Assembly: GCA_964036665.1 (NCBI GenBank)
Contig: OZ038527.1
Span: forward strand, 2,232,001 to 2,296,000
Length of the DNA: 64,000 nt
Source: Gordius sp. MW1
Taxonomy: Eukaryota; Nematomorpha; Gordioida; Gordea; Gordiidae
Reading direction: 5' to 3'
In this document: one piece after another, positions 22,179 through 32,860 of the stretch
How positions within the stretch are numbered: position 1 is the stretch's first letter
Layout of the letters: each line of letters starts with the position of its first letter
Translations under genes and position numbers: made by a program
The notes under the pieces: model-generated
The model's database searches: none
Seen by the model: the letters and a program-made list of their open reading frames with translations, nothing else
What the model was told of the DNA's origin: nothing

Positions 22179-23189
22179 TAGAGGACTGCACGGGTGGCCC
22201 GAAACCCCGGGTCGGGTTCGGGTTGAAAATTTTAATATGCGTTCGGGTCGGGTCGGGTTGGATTTAAAGTGTCGGGTCAAGGGCTATGAATCTTACATTG
22301 CAAAGTACACGGGACATATCTTTTAAATTAATGCTATTTTGTAAAAAAAATTTGTGTAATAAAAGATCATTTCATTATTTAATTTAATTGAATTTGTTTT
22401 TGAATATTTTTAAAATTGTTTAATTTAAACGCAAATTCAAAGTTGACTCGTGAAATGTAAAATATATTAACAAAATAATAGTTTCAAATTGTATTTAAAT
22501 AGTGTTAAGTGGTAGTTCATTATTAATTTAAACTACTTAAATATATTTTCATAAAACAATTAAAAGCAAAACTACATTGATTTAATAATTCATTTGCAAA
22601 ACTATATATTTCAAACTAAATGTGACCCGATATTGTAGATGAATTATATTTATATATCCCCATAATAAATCATTCAAATAAATTTAGTAATTACAATCTG
22701 TGGTAAATTAGTCAAAAAAAAATAATCATTTTAATTTGTCGATTAAATTTTTAACACCCTCATGGGCGTAAGGGCAAAATAAACATTTTTTGAATTTTAG
22801 CCTCCATTTTTGATTAAAATTTATTATACTTCTTAGCGCCCCCTCCCTGCCCCCCCCCCCCCTGCGTACGCCCATTAAAAAATTATTCCATGTAGGTCGT
22901 TTCTTAAAAGATAGAAGAACTCGAGTGACCGGGAATTACCAATTTATTATTTTTACAATGTTTTAATTAACATTCTTAACACATATATATTGTTTACCAT
23001 ATCAATAAAAAAAATTGACCAAAAAAAATAAACATAAAAAAAATTTACAGGCCCGGGCCCGGCTCGGGCTTTATATAAAATTAGCGGGCCGGGCCCGGGC
23101 TTATAATTTAATATTTTGACGGGCCCGTGCTTTTAAATTTTTATTACTGGCGGGCCGACTGACCTAAACAGGCCCGTTGCAGGTCTCTA
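22179..23189. mobile_element. GC-rich-ended TIR element, probably hAT-like
   Basis: The left end TAGAGGACTGCACGGG and the inverse of the right end TAGAGACCTGCAACGGG form terminal inverted repeats. Just inside are GGGTCGGGTCGGG runs on the left and GGGCCCGGGC runs on the right, in an otherwise AT-rich interior of about 800 bp without coding capacity. TAGAG-type ends suggest hAT, but the flanks show no matching 8-mer. One outer boundary coincides with the end of a long inverted repeat (21695-22178). A MITE-B copy sits inside at 22761-22875. Confidence 0.65.
22761..22875. mobile_element. MITE-B copy nested in the GC-rich TIR element
   Basis: Starts CATGGGCGTA and ends GCGTACGCCCAT around the family's G-rich and C-rich tracts. 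It is shortened relative to other copies and lies entirely within 22179-23189, so it is younger than that element's insertion. Confidence 0.7.
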
Positions 23190-23874
23190 CTCAATAATTT
23201 ATTTAAGTGCGCAGTTAATTAACAATAATTGCTCAGTAATTTATTAATATGATTAGTAACTAATCATAGAGCATTGCTTGCTAATTTTATAACATTTCTC
23301 AAAAATTTATAGCAATGAGCATTGGTCAATAATTTAATAACATTGCTCAGTACCTTAATAATTAATAAAATTGTTTAAAATTCGAATTGATAAGTAATTT
23401 TAGAGCCTAGCTCAGTAATTAAAACATAGCTTAGTTCAATAAAATGGATCGGTTGAAATTACTTATTATTTTAAAAAATGCTATAATTCTTCACGAAGTG
23501 TTCAGTAATCATTAAATGCTTAATTAAAAAAATTGCTTTCATGTTCTATATTTGTTGTGAAGAAATTGATGCACTTATTTATTTTAGCTAAAAAATAGAT
23601 TGGAGGCTTGATATTATACATTGCCCTTCCTCTTAATTTTATTATGCCTATGTCATAAATTGATATATAAACTTGATAAATGCTACATGAATTATTGAAA
23701 TTTTTATTAGAATTTAAACATAAAAAATTTTAAATACAAATAGATAATGAACATTTTTTGCTACGATTATAAACATCAATGATTTTAAATACATTTACAT
23801 AGTAAACATTTTTTGCTGGAGCCACCTTTAGCCTAAAAGTTGTTATGGTCAAGGTACACGATTGAAACTTACTA
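23190..23874. other. Gene-free AT-rich stretch
   Basis: Contains many near-repeats of GCTCAGTAATTTATTAA-like words (23190-23440), possibly a worn tandem repeat. No coding or RNA feature is supported. Confidence 0.45.
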
Positions 23875-24460
23875 TTATTGAACAATGAAGGCTGATTTGG
23901 CCTTTGAGGGTCTGCCCCTCTTTCTTTTTTGTTCTATAAGCACACACTTAGCTTCTTTTGGTGGTGTGCAAAGTTTAAATTCAATTGCCAAAACCACTAT
24001 ACGCTTGCAAATATAATGTTTGAAAAACACTGGACAATTACATTCACCCTTCAACCATTTTGCGGGAACATTGGGTAATTGACAAAGACATAGCTTAAAA
24101 TTCTGTGTCTTGAATTCATCATATGTTTTGAAATTTAGATTTTTGACATTGCTAATGTCTTTTTCATTTATAATCCCCGGTGGCTGATGGCACACAATAT
24201 TCGGTAAAATTAAGTTGTTTTTTGGATAGGAATTAGCCCATTGGTAGCTCTGGAGTTCATAGCTTTAAATTGATAGTTGGTGTTGTATTAAATTTTTTTG
24301 AATATTTGTACTTGCATGACCACGTTTGGATCTTGTCAATTGCTATCATTTTGAACCTACTGATTGGCATCCATTCCCTCAATGTAAATTTATCTTCTAG
24401 TATAATTGATTCCAAGGCATTAGGGGGTATAATACCTATTTCTTTCATAGAATGAATTAT
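23875..24460 (-). pseudogene. Mutator-like (MULE) transposase C-terminal fragment
   Basis: Two open stretches on the minus strand in neighbouring frames (24448-24257, then 24195-23875) read as one family block. The first has NALESIILE, PISRFKMIAIDKIQTWS and PTINLKL. The second has the SWIM-type zinc motif as CNCPVFFKHYICKR, then PPKEAKCVLIEQKRKRGRP. This arrangement is typical of the C-terminal third of MULE transposases found in many invertebrates. In the SWIM CxC/CxH motif the final histidine is replaced by arginine. The catalytic DDE part is absent and the frame is broken between the two stretches, so this is a dead fragment. A copy of the Helitron-like terminus lies just to the right (24562-24590). 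Confidence 0.75.
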
Positions 24461-24561
24461 TTTTTATAAATCCGTTCTTTATAAAAATATCGTACTCAAG
24501 ATGGCTTATTCGCTCGACGAAAAGCGTGACATTCGGTGCGTGACAAGACATTCGGAAAATG

Positions 24562-24590
24562 GGTGAGCCCATAAATTGCATAGCAATTAA
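24562..24590 (-). mobile_element. Isolated terminus of the Helitron-like family
   Basis: A 29-bp match to the 5' end of copies A-C (TTAATTGCTATGCAATTTAT and GGGCTCAC on the minus strand). It is oriented so that the element would extend leftward over the MULE fragment. No hairpin end was found to the left, so either the element is truncated or the match is a relic. Confidence 0.45.
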
Positions 24591-25082
24591 TATTGTTCCA
24601 TGAATGTGAAGACTTTTTCAAAGACCTTAGTGCTTTGAGACATCTATAAAGTTTTTTTATAATTTAAAATTTCTTTCTGGTATAATTTATCAGCTAAGAT
24701 AACCTATATCACAAGTGTATAACAATTATATATTTGCCCTTTTCCCTATATTTATATGGACGTGAGCCCCACAAATGACAATTGAGTCTTTTCCAGTGAC
24801 AGTGTCCTATACAACTTCTTCACTATCAGATTCATAAGGTTCAAGAATCTGTCATCGAGTTAAATTTAAAAGTAGCGCCAAAAGGAAGTATAGTTTTGAA
24901 AAAAAGTTTTTTGTTATTAATATATTAACAAAAAAATAAACTAAGTCTCAAGAGCACTATAGGTCCACACCCTATGTTTAAAGCTTCTACAACTTATTTT
25001 GCGGGTTCTAATCTCTCTTAAATCCATATTTTTGAAAATAATTTGAAGTAACTTGGCAAAAATGATATAATTTATTAAACAT
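24591..25082. other. Gene-free stretch
   Basis: AT-rich sequence between the Helitron-like terminus and retroelement fragment copy 1. Nothing recognised. Confidence 0.4.
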
Positions 25083-25880
25083 TTAACGATTTCCATTTTT
25101 CATCTTTTGCCTAATAAAAAAGTTCTCTTTCAAATCTAATGAGACGGTAGAGATCGCTTTTCCGATTTGTTTCAAGAGAGCGAGAGCTTCAATGCCTAAA
25201 TTTCTAATTGTGGTTGCCACTACGGGAATAAATATTGTGTCCGCGAGGGAAGAATATTTGGTTGTCATTCTATCCTTCGCACTGACTATAAGTTCAGGAG
25301 AGGTGTTGGACGGGGTAAATATGTCGACCGTGGTAAAGTCCCAAGTGAGATTAAGTCCTCGGGACCATGGAATGAGTGTGACGCCGTTTGGCTTTTTCCT
25401 GTCGGTTATGCTAAGGCCAACGGGCGACAAGGTGTTTGGTTAGCAAGCCTTCCTAAACTACTGACCGATGATTTTGTTAATCGCGGTGTGCCTGGGGTTG
25501 CGGCTTTGATGTATTTGCAATGGAGGATATGATGTCCAGTGGGTGTGACCGGCTGTTTGCAGAGATCGCATACTAAAGGGGATACGATGTCACAGCAGAG
25601 ACGGAGGCCTAAGCAATGCGTAACTTCCCCCCTCTGACATATGGAGTCCTAAATTTCTGCTCGGGAATGCATCGAGCCATTCGTAACCGCTCTTGGAAGA
25701 GGCGTAATTGAAAAATAGTTTCCCTGGTTCGTTCGAAGAAAGATAAGCTACGGAACGTACTATCAAGGGAAGGTCCCATTCCTTTTAAGTCACTCCGAGT
25801 GGTCGTTCGGTCGACTCGAGCTTGTCCGCGTCTCATCTGTGAATAGAATAAACATAATATCAGATAATAAAATAACATGC
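25083..25880 (-). pseudogene. Broken reverse-transcriptase-type retroelement fragment (copy 1)
   Basis: Minus-strand reading frames carry the blocks PSRNLGL, PVGLS and then GVTLIPWSRGLNLTWDFT with TPSNT, followed by FIPVVATTIRNLGIEAL. The same order of blocks (P-GL, RPDG or KPNG, PW..G...WD.T..D.FAPSN, F.P.A....FG) occurs downstream of the reverse transcriptase in a retroelement group common in invertebrates. The fragment is broken and has no visible catalytic core. Copy 2 lies at 27842-28870. I cannot assign a clade, so I call it retroelement-derived only. Confidence 0.6.
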
Positions 25881-26056
25881 AAATGTATTATATAAGTTTA
25901 CATTGGATTTCATCAAATTCTTTGAATTTGTATATATATTGACCCTTTTTGCGTTGTTGAATTCAATCCTGTTTTCTGATAACCGGTGTTGCGTCTGAAA
26001 ATCGTGTGTTGTTAGTTCATTCCGGGGTACTATTTTTTTATCTAACACCACTTTTA

Positions 26057-26717
26057 CCTTTTGAGGCTGGGGAGCTTGGAGAGGATGTTGATTCGGTCTG
26101 ATTTCCAGAAAATTTCCCTCTGGGAGTTTTTTCTTTCAAAAACACTTTATATTGTTCCAATACGATGTTATAAATTCCGAGATGATACATAGGGCGTTGG
26201 GGAGGGGGTTCGGATGTGATAAATTATAACGCGTTCGATGACGAATATAATACGAATATCTCATAAATACAATAGTTCAGGAGAATATAAGATATGGGCC
26301 ATATTCTTCCAGATTACAGGAGGAAGATTTTGGGGGAAATATTAAAATGTTACCAGGTTTTTAAGCGCAAAGGTTCGGTCTGATTCTTTTTAATTACCAT
26401 AGGCCTTTTATATCCTTCACTTTCTGGTTGAGCTTTAATATTTGAAATTTTTTAGCCCTTAAAGGATTCTGAAATTATTGACAGTTTTAGTTCTCAGCCA
26501 TGTTTCTCGAGCCAACTCTTTATTTAAAGCCTGTCAATTCCAAGGATTCGGTACATCTTTGCATAATTTCCCTGCCAACTCTCTATTATTAACCTGCGAG
26601 TTTCTAAGAACCTTGCTTTTCCGATAACCTTCTTACGTCCCTAGCCCACTTTTTGTAACCAATTATTGATCTGCATCGCCTCGTTTCTTCGCCTTATAAG
26701 GGAAGAAACCCAATTGT
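26057..26717. repeat. Dispersed repeat of about 660 bp, copy 2
   Basis: Second copy of the repeat at 14683-15340. It lies immediately beside retroelement fragment copy 1 (25083-25880, minus strand), which hints that both belong to one element, although no such fragment accompanies copy 1 of the repeat. Confidence 0.7.
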
Positions 26718-27841
26718 CATGCAATACATCACATGTTTGACTTATTATAAATACTACACATAATTAGATCTTTAATTCTTACTCAACCATTAAATAAAAG
26801 CTGGTAGATGACATTGTATATATTTATAATGGTGTTGTTGAATTGATAGTCTCCTTGCACCGTATAACATAGTAAGTTGTAAGGACGTAATGTGATTCGT
26901 ATCGGTTTAAATTAATTTTAAAGTCGATTGCATTTTTTCTAAAAAATACAGGCTATATAATGTCATATAGACAAACATTTAAAAATTTAGAATAAAACTA
27001 AATAAAACATTTAAAGCAAATATTTAAAGGCGAAAACTATAATTTTTTTATGGGCTTAAGGTAAGAATGTACAGAGAACACACTTTTTATTCTTAAACTA
27101 ATCCGTATTATTTTCAATAAAAGCTTTAGGAATTGGAGAATTTAAAGATATGGATACACGTGTATCTCGAGGGCTATGTTACAAAAAATATTAATATATT
27201 TTACAAAATTAACTTTGCTAACTTCCGATTAATAGCAGACACACTTATCTAATTTAGTTTTACCAGTGCACGTCTATTGTATTGTCTCATGTTAAACTAG
27301 TAGTGTTTCGATCTTGTCTCGGTCTCGAAAGAAAAATCTGTCTCGTCTCATTTCGGCGAGAATTCTCGTCTAGTCTCGACTTTTAAAAATATTTATACCA
27401 TATATATTTTTTTCTGGCTCTTATAAATTATTATATAAGATATAAATTGGTCAAAGTAGAACCAATTTTATTTCTCAAACCCCAAGCTAGATGAGTAACT
27501 TAAGGTAGGAAGCATTCATATAGGTGTTATATATTACTTGACTCGAAGGTATAAAGTTGCTAATTAATAAATTTATTCCCTGGCTAAGGCTCAATAATAG
27601 GATAACGTTTAATAATTTCATCATATTTTAACATAATTTGATTGAGATCTTATATAACAACGTTTATATAATGATAAAAATGCGAGAGCAAACTTTTAAA
27701 AATATTATTATTATTTAAAACAAGTAATTATCTGAACATTTCAAATACAATAAAATAGGCATTATTGTTGGAAGAACATAAAAGTTTTGAGATCTTGCGT
27801 TAATTGCACATATATTAGCCTTTTTCCTCATAAAGAAATGT

Positions 27842-28870
27842 TTGGCTATCCCAAAAATCATGCACAGTCTTCGATCTTCATCTACATTTTTACATCGCGA
27901 GGCTCTGCTCAAATTTATTACTGAACTAAGGACCTTAATAGGAGAAATAACCAACCTTTCATTAAGTGACAGACATTGGCAACAGGCCTGCCTTCCCACA
28001 AAACTAGGGGGGTTAGGCATAGGCTCAATAAACTTGATTTCCCCTGCAGCATTTTTATCCAGTCGTCTGTCCAGAGATAGCCTCATCTCAGCACTAACTA
28101 CACAACCCGACAACCTCCTTGATGTTGTCTTTCAACAGCGGAGAGACACAGTCGGCACTCCCTTCCCTGAAGTAAACACACAAAAGTCTTGGCATGGCCC
28201 TTTGTCAAAGTGCTCCTTACAATCTTTAATCAATGGCGCTTCGGCAGAGGACCTTCCAGCACTGAGAAGTTTAACTTCTGGGACTGGTCACGAATGGTTG
28301 GAGGCTCTTCCTAGCCGAAACCTTGGTCTTCTTCTTTACGATAATGATCCGGATATCTATAGGCCTCATACTTGGATGTAATATTGTTGCTGAGCACATC
28401 TGCTCAATCTCCTGTTCGACCGAAGGGCCACCATGGCCTCCATTGCAATCGCAATAAGGCAAGATATTTACGCCACGCAGCCGTCAATAAAGTTATTCAT
28501 AAATACATGAATAAAGCTAACTTTACATCCATCCTTGCACCATCAGGTCTTTGTGGAGATAGTAAGAGACCTGATGGTCAAACGCTGTCTCCTTGGGAAA
28601 AAGGATTTATCTTGGCCTGGGACTTTACTTGCTCCGATGCTTTTGCACCAACGAATTAAAATAAAGATCCACTGGCGACAGCCGAAGCTCAAAAAATTAC
28701 CAAGTTTTCTGACCTAGGTCCATCAATTATTTTCTGTCCCATAGCGACCACTACCTTAACTATATTTGGCCCTCAACCTTATCAAAAAAGTGGGGAAACA
28801 TCTTTCCACGTTTTCCGGCGACAAACGTGAAGCATTTTTTATGAGGCACAAAGAAAATTGCAATTACCAT
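27842..28870 (+). pseudogene. Broken reverse-transcriptase-type retroelement fragment (copy 2)
   Basis: A clean 179-residue stretch (27842-28378) reads ACLPTKLGGLGIGS, AAFLSS and later EWLEALPSRNLGLLLY, which is the region just after the reverse-transcriptase palm in a widespread invertebrate retroelement group. Further on the blocks APSGLCGDSKRPDGQ, WDFTCSD and FAPTN appear, matching copy 1 at 25083-25880. The fragment is truncated at its 5' side and broken. It lies inside the hAT relic 27301-29997 in the opposite orientation, so it inserted there later. The host genome was therefore invaded by this family at least twice in this window. Confidence 0.65.
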
Positions 28871-29214
28871 TTGTAAAAACAATTCAATCGCGATATATGA
28901 ATGTTTTCCTGATATTTATAATAATGTATAATCAAGTTTAATTTTATTTAAGATGATTCAAAAATAAAGTATATTGGAATTTAAAAAAAAAATTAAAGTT
29001 GTTAAATATTTAAACAATTTTAATATAGTGCGACATCCCATTATATATAACAAAATATTTGCTTAATCCATTTATTATTAATTATCGCATAAAATAATTA
29101 CCTACTAATCAAGCTTATGTTCATTTATTTTAATTTATTGATAAATTGCAGCATTTTGCAAAAAATTCAGTGAATTTGAATGCATTTGCCAAGCCCGCGT
29201 TTTGACATAAAATG

Positions 29215-29400
29215 TTATGAATGTGACGGTTTGATTGTTGAGATGTGCCATGAGTTTAGGCAAAGCAAGCTCCTGACGGATTCTTGATTAACTCTTTAAC
29301 GATGTTTTCGATTAGTCAGAGACGCTTTCGAAAACAATCTTTCAACACGCACCGAGGTCGCCGGGGTGCTCAGAAAATCTCTAGCCATTGTTTTGGATCA
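29215..29400 (-). pseudogene. hAT transposase dimerisation-domain remnant
   Basis: Reading from ATG 29388 on the minus strand, the frame gives PATSVRVERLFSKA, then LTNRKHR and, after a stop, ALLCLNSW-like residues (seen here as SLLCLNSW). This is the C-terminal dimerisation block of hAT transposases, where the family pattern is PATS-x3-ER-x-FS followed by LNSW. The catalytic parts upstream are not readable. It lies inside the decayed hAT element 27301-29997 in the expected orientation. Confidence 0.72.
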
Positions 29401-29997
29401 ACTAATTATATAATATACACAATTATTTAGTCATATTTAAATAATATGTTTGATATATAATTACTGCTAAATACTTACATTTTCTAAAGCATCTTGGCTG
29501 AAAAATGTTATGAGCAGTTTTAATTCCTTATTAACTTGAGTAGAGTAAAGGTTTAATAATCCATATGATGGTAACGTTTAAGATGTTGTTGAAGACCTGA
29601 AGTATGCCATCACATCAGTCATCTTTACTGTTTTAAAGCACAATTTACCCATCCCCATTTTATTTGATTCATCCTTGGATACTGTGAATAAATGTTTGAA
29701 CAGCTTGCTCTTTTTTATGTTCGATGGTAAATGTGTTGTGCATAAACTCATTATAAGTCAAAAAAATTTTATATATATAATACTGCTATACAAATAAGTA
29801 ATAAATAAATTGTTCATATGCCCTAAGACTGAATAAGATTATTTTACAAATTCGAAATTTGCGCAAAGCGGATAATTAAGTGCCTACGTAATTTAATATC
29901 AAAAGTTTCAAAATCATATTAATTTGCATATAATATCCTAAATGCAAATCTCATTCTCGTCTCGAGACCAGATTTTTCTCGGTTTTCCGCATAATTA

Positions 29998-31090
29998 GTT
30001 ATAAAAATTAGGCACAGCCAATTTAAATTAGATGAAGAATATTATTTTAACACCATCTTTAATTTATTTCAATTTGATTTAAGTTATTAAAAGCAATCCA
30101 GACAAACTCTAATTAAACTACTGCCAATTTCACTGATATAATGTTACCGGAATGGCAGTCACATCCGCTATTAAACTTATAACTTAATATATCAAGTAAG
30201 TTTATAATGCTAATAATTTTATACTTGACTTAACTGAGAGGGGGGGGCAGTTTGCTGTGTTCTTGACCCGTATTGATACAATTCCAGGAAAAGAGGGTAT
30301 GCACTTGTAGTGTTGCGTCAATTACTATTTTGCTCGCGGCATATTACTTATGTCATGAAACTTAATTGGCTCATTTACATTACCTTACTAGTTTGCGACG
30401 TTAATTCTATCACATATAACTCGCATTCACCACTAAATGTAATTGATTTATTCAATTAATTCGCGATTATATAAAGGCGTTTAATTAACTTCTTCATTAC
30501 CTTCGAACTCTTTTCTTTTCCCTCACTTTATTTATTACCTTCAATAAAGAGTCTCCCCTCCCAATACACTCATTATATCCATTTCTGAAAAATTATAAAA
30601 AATAAATTATATTACAGCAGCCAATATTTTACACAATAATTAAAGTACCTTTAATATACGATAAGATCTATAATTATACTATTGCATGGCAATTTAAGCC
30701 AAGATATTAAAAATCAACATCCCTCATGTCCAAAAAACTTTTAAAGAAATGTAAATAAAAAGTTTTGGTATAGTTTTTTATTAATCTTCAATGGATTAAC
30801 AATATACATTATATGAAATCCTATAATGAATAAGAAAAGATGATCTTAAAATCAAACTTATTCTCCTTTGGGCTAATACAGCTAATGCTAAATTCAACTA
30901 GAAAATTAACTTTATATGGTTCAAACACCTTATATTTGTGCATTTAAACGACCGATGATTTCAGTATACAATAGATTATTGTGTTTTAATCAATCGTCTC
31001 ATACCCAAAAGGACAAAAAGGTGCTTGGCAGACCTTTCTAACTCAGATCGTTCATTCATACACCGTTGTTCCCATTTATAAAAAAAGATC
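29998..31090. other. SNU13 upstream region
   Basis: Besides the solo-LTR-like repeat (30305-30561) nothing is recognised. The SNU13 promoter and any non-coding leader must lie in 30562-31090, but no TATA box or initiator can be singled out. Confidence 0.4.
30305..30561. repeat. Solo-LTR-like repeat, uninterrupted copy
   Basis: Starts TGTAGTGTTGCGTCAATTAC, carries a TATA-like ATTATATAAAGGCG about two thirds along and AATAAA near the end (about 30543). It matches 35923-36000 plus 38130-38312. Promoter and polyadenylation motifs in this order suggest an LTR without internal region. Exact 3' end and target duplication are unclear. Confidence 0.6.
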
Positions 31091-31686
31091 ATGGAGGTAT
31101 AACAAAATATTTATTTACCTTTATTATTTCAAGAAAGAGGAGTCATTCAATCCTAAAGCATATCCTTTAGCTGATCCTATTTTAAATAAGGAAATATTGG
31201 ATCTTGTTTTACAATCATCTCATTATAAACAACTTAAAAGAGGTGCAAATGAAGGTACTATACTTCTTAATTCCATTTTGTATTTATACATTCAATAGCA
31301 ACAAAAACATTGAATCGTGGATTGTCAGAGTTGATTGTAATGGCAGCAGATGCAGAACCATTGGAAATTTTATTACATTTACCTTTACTATGTGAAGATA
31401 AAGTAAATATTTTTTATATAATACTTCTTAACAATTATATAGAATGTTCCCTATGTATTTGTACGATCTAAAGAGGGTATGAATATTATTCATCTAAATT
31501 AATTTAGTTTCTCAATAATTAATGTTATATTGACATTTGTTAAAACTATTTTCAATTGTAGCTCTAGGTAGAGCATGTGGAGTGTATCGTCCAGTAAGCG
31601 CTTGCTCTATTACGATAAATGAGGGATCACAATTGAAAACACATATTAGAACAATACAGAAAAACATTGAGCGACTATTGATATAA
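31091..31686 (+). CDS. snu13: SNU13 / NHP2L1 (15.5K) U4 snRNP and box C/D snoRNP protein
   Basis: This is an L7Ae-family protein that binds the kink-turn of U4 snRNA and of box C/D snoRNAs, so it serves both the spliceosome and rRNA 2'-O-methylation. Five coding exons join in phase: 31091-31096 (ATG GAG only), 31134-31254, 31299-31402, 31443-31476 and 31562-31686 with TAA. They give 129 residues against 128 in human. Visible family blocks are [57 protein letters not shown] and ALGRACGV, followed by SQLK and a C-terminal IERLLI. RGANE is the RNA-contact motif. Three of the four introns are only 37, 44 and 40 nt long. A polyadenylation signal follows at 31733. All exons are intact and there are no internal stops, so I regard this as a working gene rather than a retrocopy. 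Confidence 0.96.
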
Positions 31687-31732
31687 ATTTTTTACACTTA
31701 TAGGTTGTTTGTACATATATTTAGTAAGCCTG

Positions 31733-31738
31733 AATAAA
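31733..31738 (+). terminator. Polyadenylation signal of SNU13
   Basis: The hexamer AATAAA lies 47 nt after the SNU13 stop codon, a normal distance for 3' end formation. It is the first such hexamer downstream. The actual cleavage site cannot be seen from sequence. Confidence 0.6.
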
Positions 31739-32094
31739 ATTAATTCATATTTTGATTATATTTTTCTTTTATTCTCAATTTTACACATTTATTTATGTTA
31801 CACTTTTTAACATCTGTAGATTATTAATAAATTTTATTTCAAAATCCTATAATCACTTAGAAAATATTTTTGATTTTTACTGTATAGTTATAGATTTTTT
31901 AGAGATCGAACCTATTTTGCATTAAATATAATTTTACATCTCTTTTTACTTTGTATATTTTATGTACAATTCTTCTTTCTATTACTGTTTATCACCTAGG
32001 TTGGTGGTCAGTCCTTTTTACATTAATTTCCATATGTCTCTATAGTTACATAGATCTTTATTTATTTTGTGAATTTTCATATGTGCCTTATTTT

Positions 32095-32860
32095 ATGATT
32101 CCGCGTAAGCTTGGGTCTTCCTCCCTTTGTTTTCCTGCAAGATTTATCTTCTCAATTTTCTTCCGGCGTAGCTATTGTCCCTTCTCTCGACATGGCCATA
32201 CCATCTTAGTCTGATTGTTAGGAGCTTTGTCTTAATAGATGTTGTACCCATATCTCTTATTTCTTGATCTCATTTATGTTCTTCTTTACTTACTTCTAGC
32301 ACCCATCTTAGCATTCTCATCTTCATTGATGCAAGGCACTGCTCTTCCCTTTTACGTATAGCCCATGATTCCGTATAGGACTGTTGGCTGTATAATGGAC
32401 CTATACAGTGTACCTTTTAGTCTTCTTGGGATTTTGTGTTACACATAACGCCTGTTAAGTCTCTTTATTTGAGTTATCCTTGTTGGATTTCTTTATCCAT
32501 TCCACCATCTGTTTGAAGTGTTGACCCAAAATATTTGAAGGAATCCATGCTTGTTAGTTGCCAATTGACTAAAGTAATTCATCTGATTTAAACTTTGTCT
32601 TCATATATTCTATTTTCTTTTGATTTACCCTGAGACCACTCTCTTCTATTGCATTTACCCATATATTTACAGTATTAGCCAATTCTTGTTCACTTTTGGC
32701 ACAGAAGATTATATCATCTGCAAAGATCATTGCCCAAGGAGCTTCCTTGCCCAAATGCTTTGTAAATCCATGCTGCGTTGTGGTATACATTTTGTTTTAT
32801 ATGGAATGCGAGAGTATTGATATCCCGGCTTTCCATGCCTGACTTAACTATGTTTGATTT
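32095..32860 (-). pseudogene. LINE reverse-transcriptase 3' fragment
   Basis: The minus strand shows the reverse-transcriptase active-site block APWAMIFADDIIFCA, then EESGLRVNQKKIEYMKT (32790-32569). Further on in degraded frames come SFKYFGSTLQTDGG, RMLRWVLEVS, LRWYGHVERRD and GRPK-like residues. This order (FADD, K-T-E-Y, YLGS, RMLRW, RLRWYGHV.RR) is that of RTE/CR1-like non-LTR retrotransposons. The 5' half and any endonuclease are missing, as expected from 5'-truncated LINE integration, and several stops interrupt the 3' part. It lies about 400 bp downstream of SNU13 and has no link to it. Confidence 0.72.

Larger units (their letters stand above)
27301..29997 (-). mobile_element. Decayed hAT element of the same family, with a nested insertion
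   Basis: The left end TAGTGTTTCGATC with GTCTCG-type subterminal repeats and the right end (TTTTTCTCGGTTTTCCGCAT) match the termini of the 19154-20229 element in reverse orientation. Inside, on the minus strand, is a hAT transposase C-terminal remnant at 29215-29400. A reverse-transcriptase-type fragment in the opposite orientation (27842-28870) interrupts the element. I could not find a convincing 8-bp target duplication, which fits an older copy. It is probably a relic of the autonomous version of this family. Confidence 0.7.
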
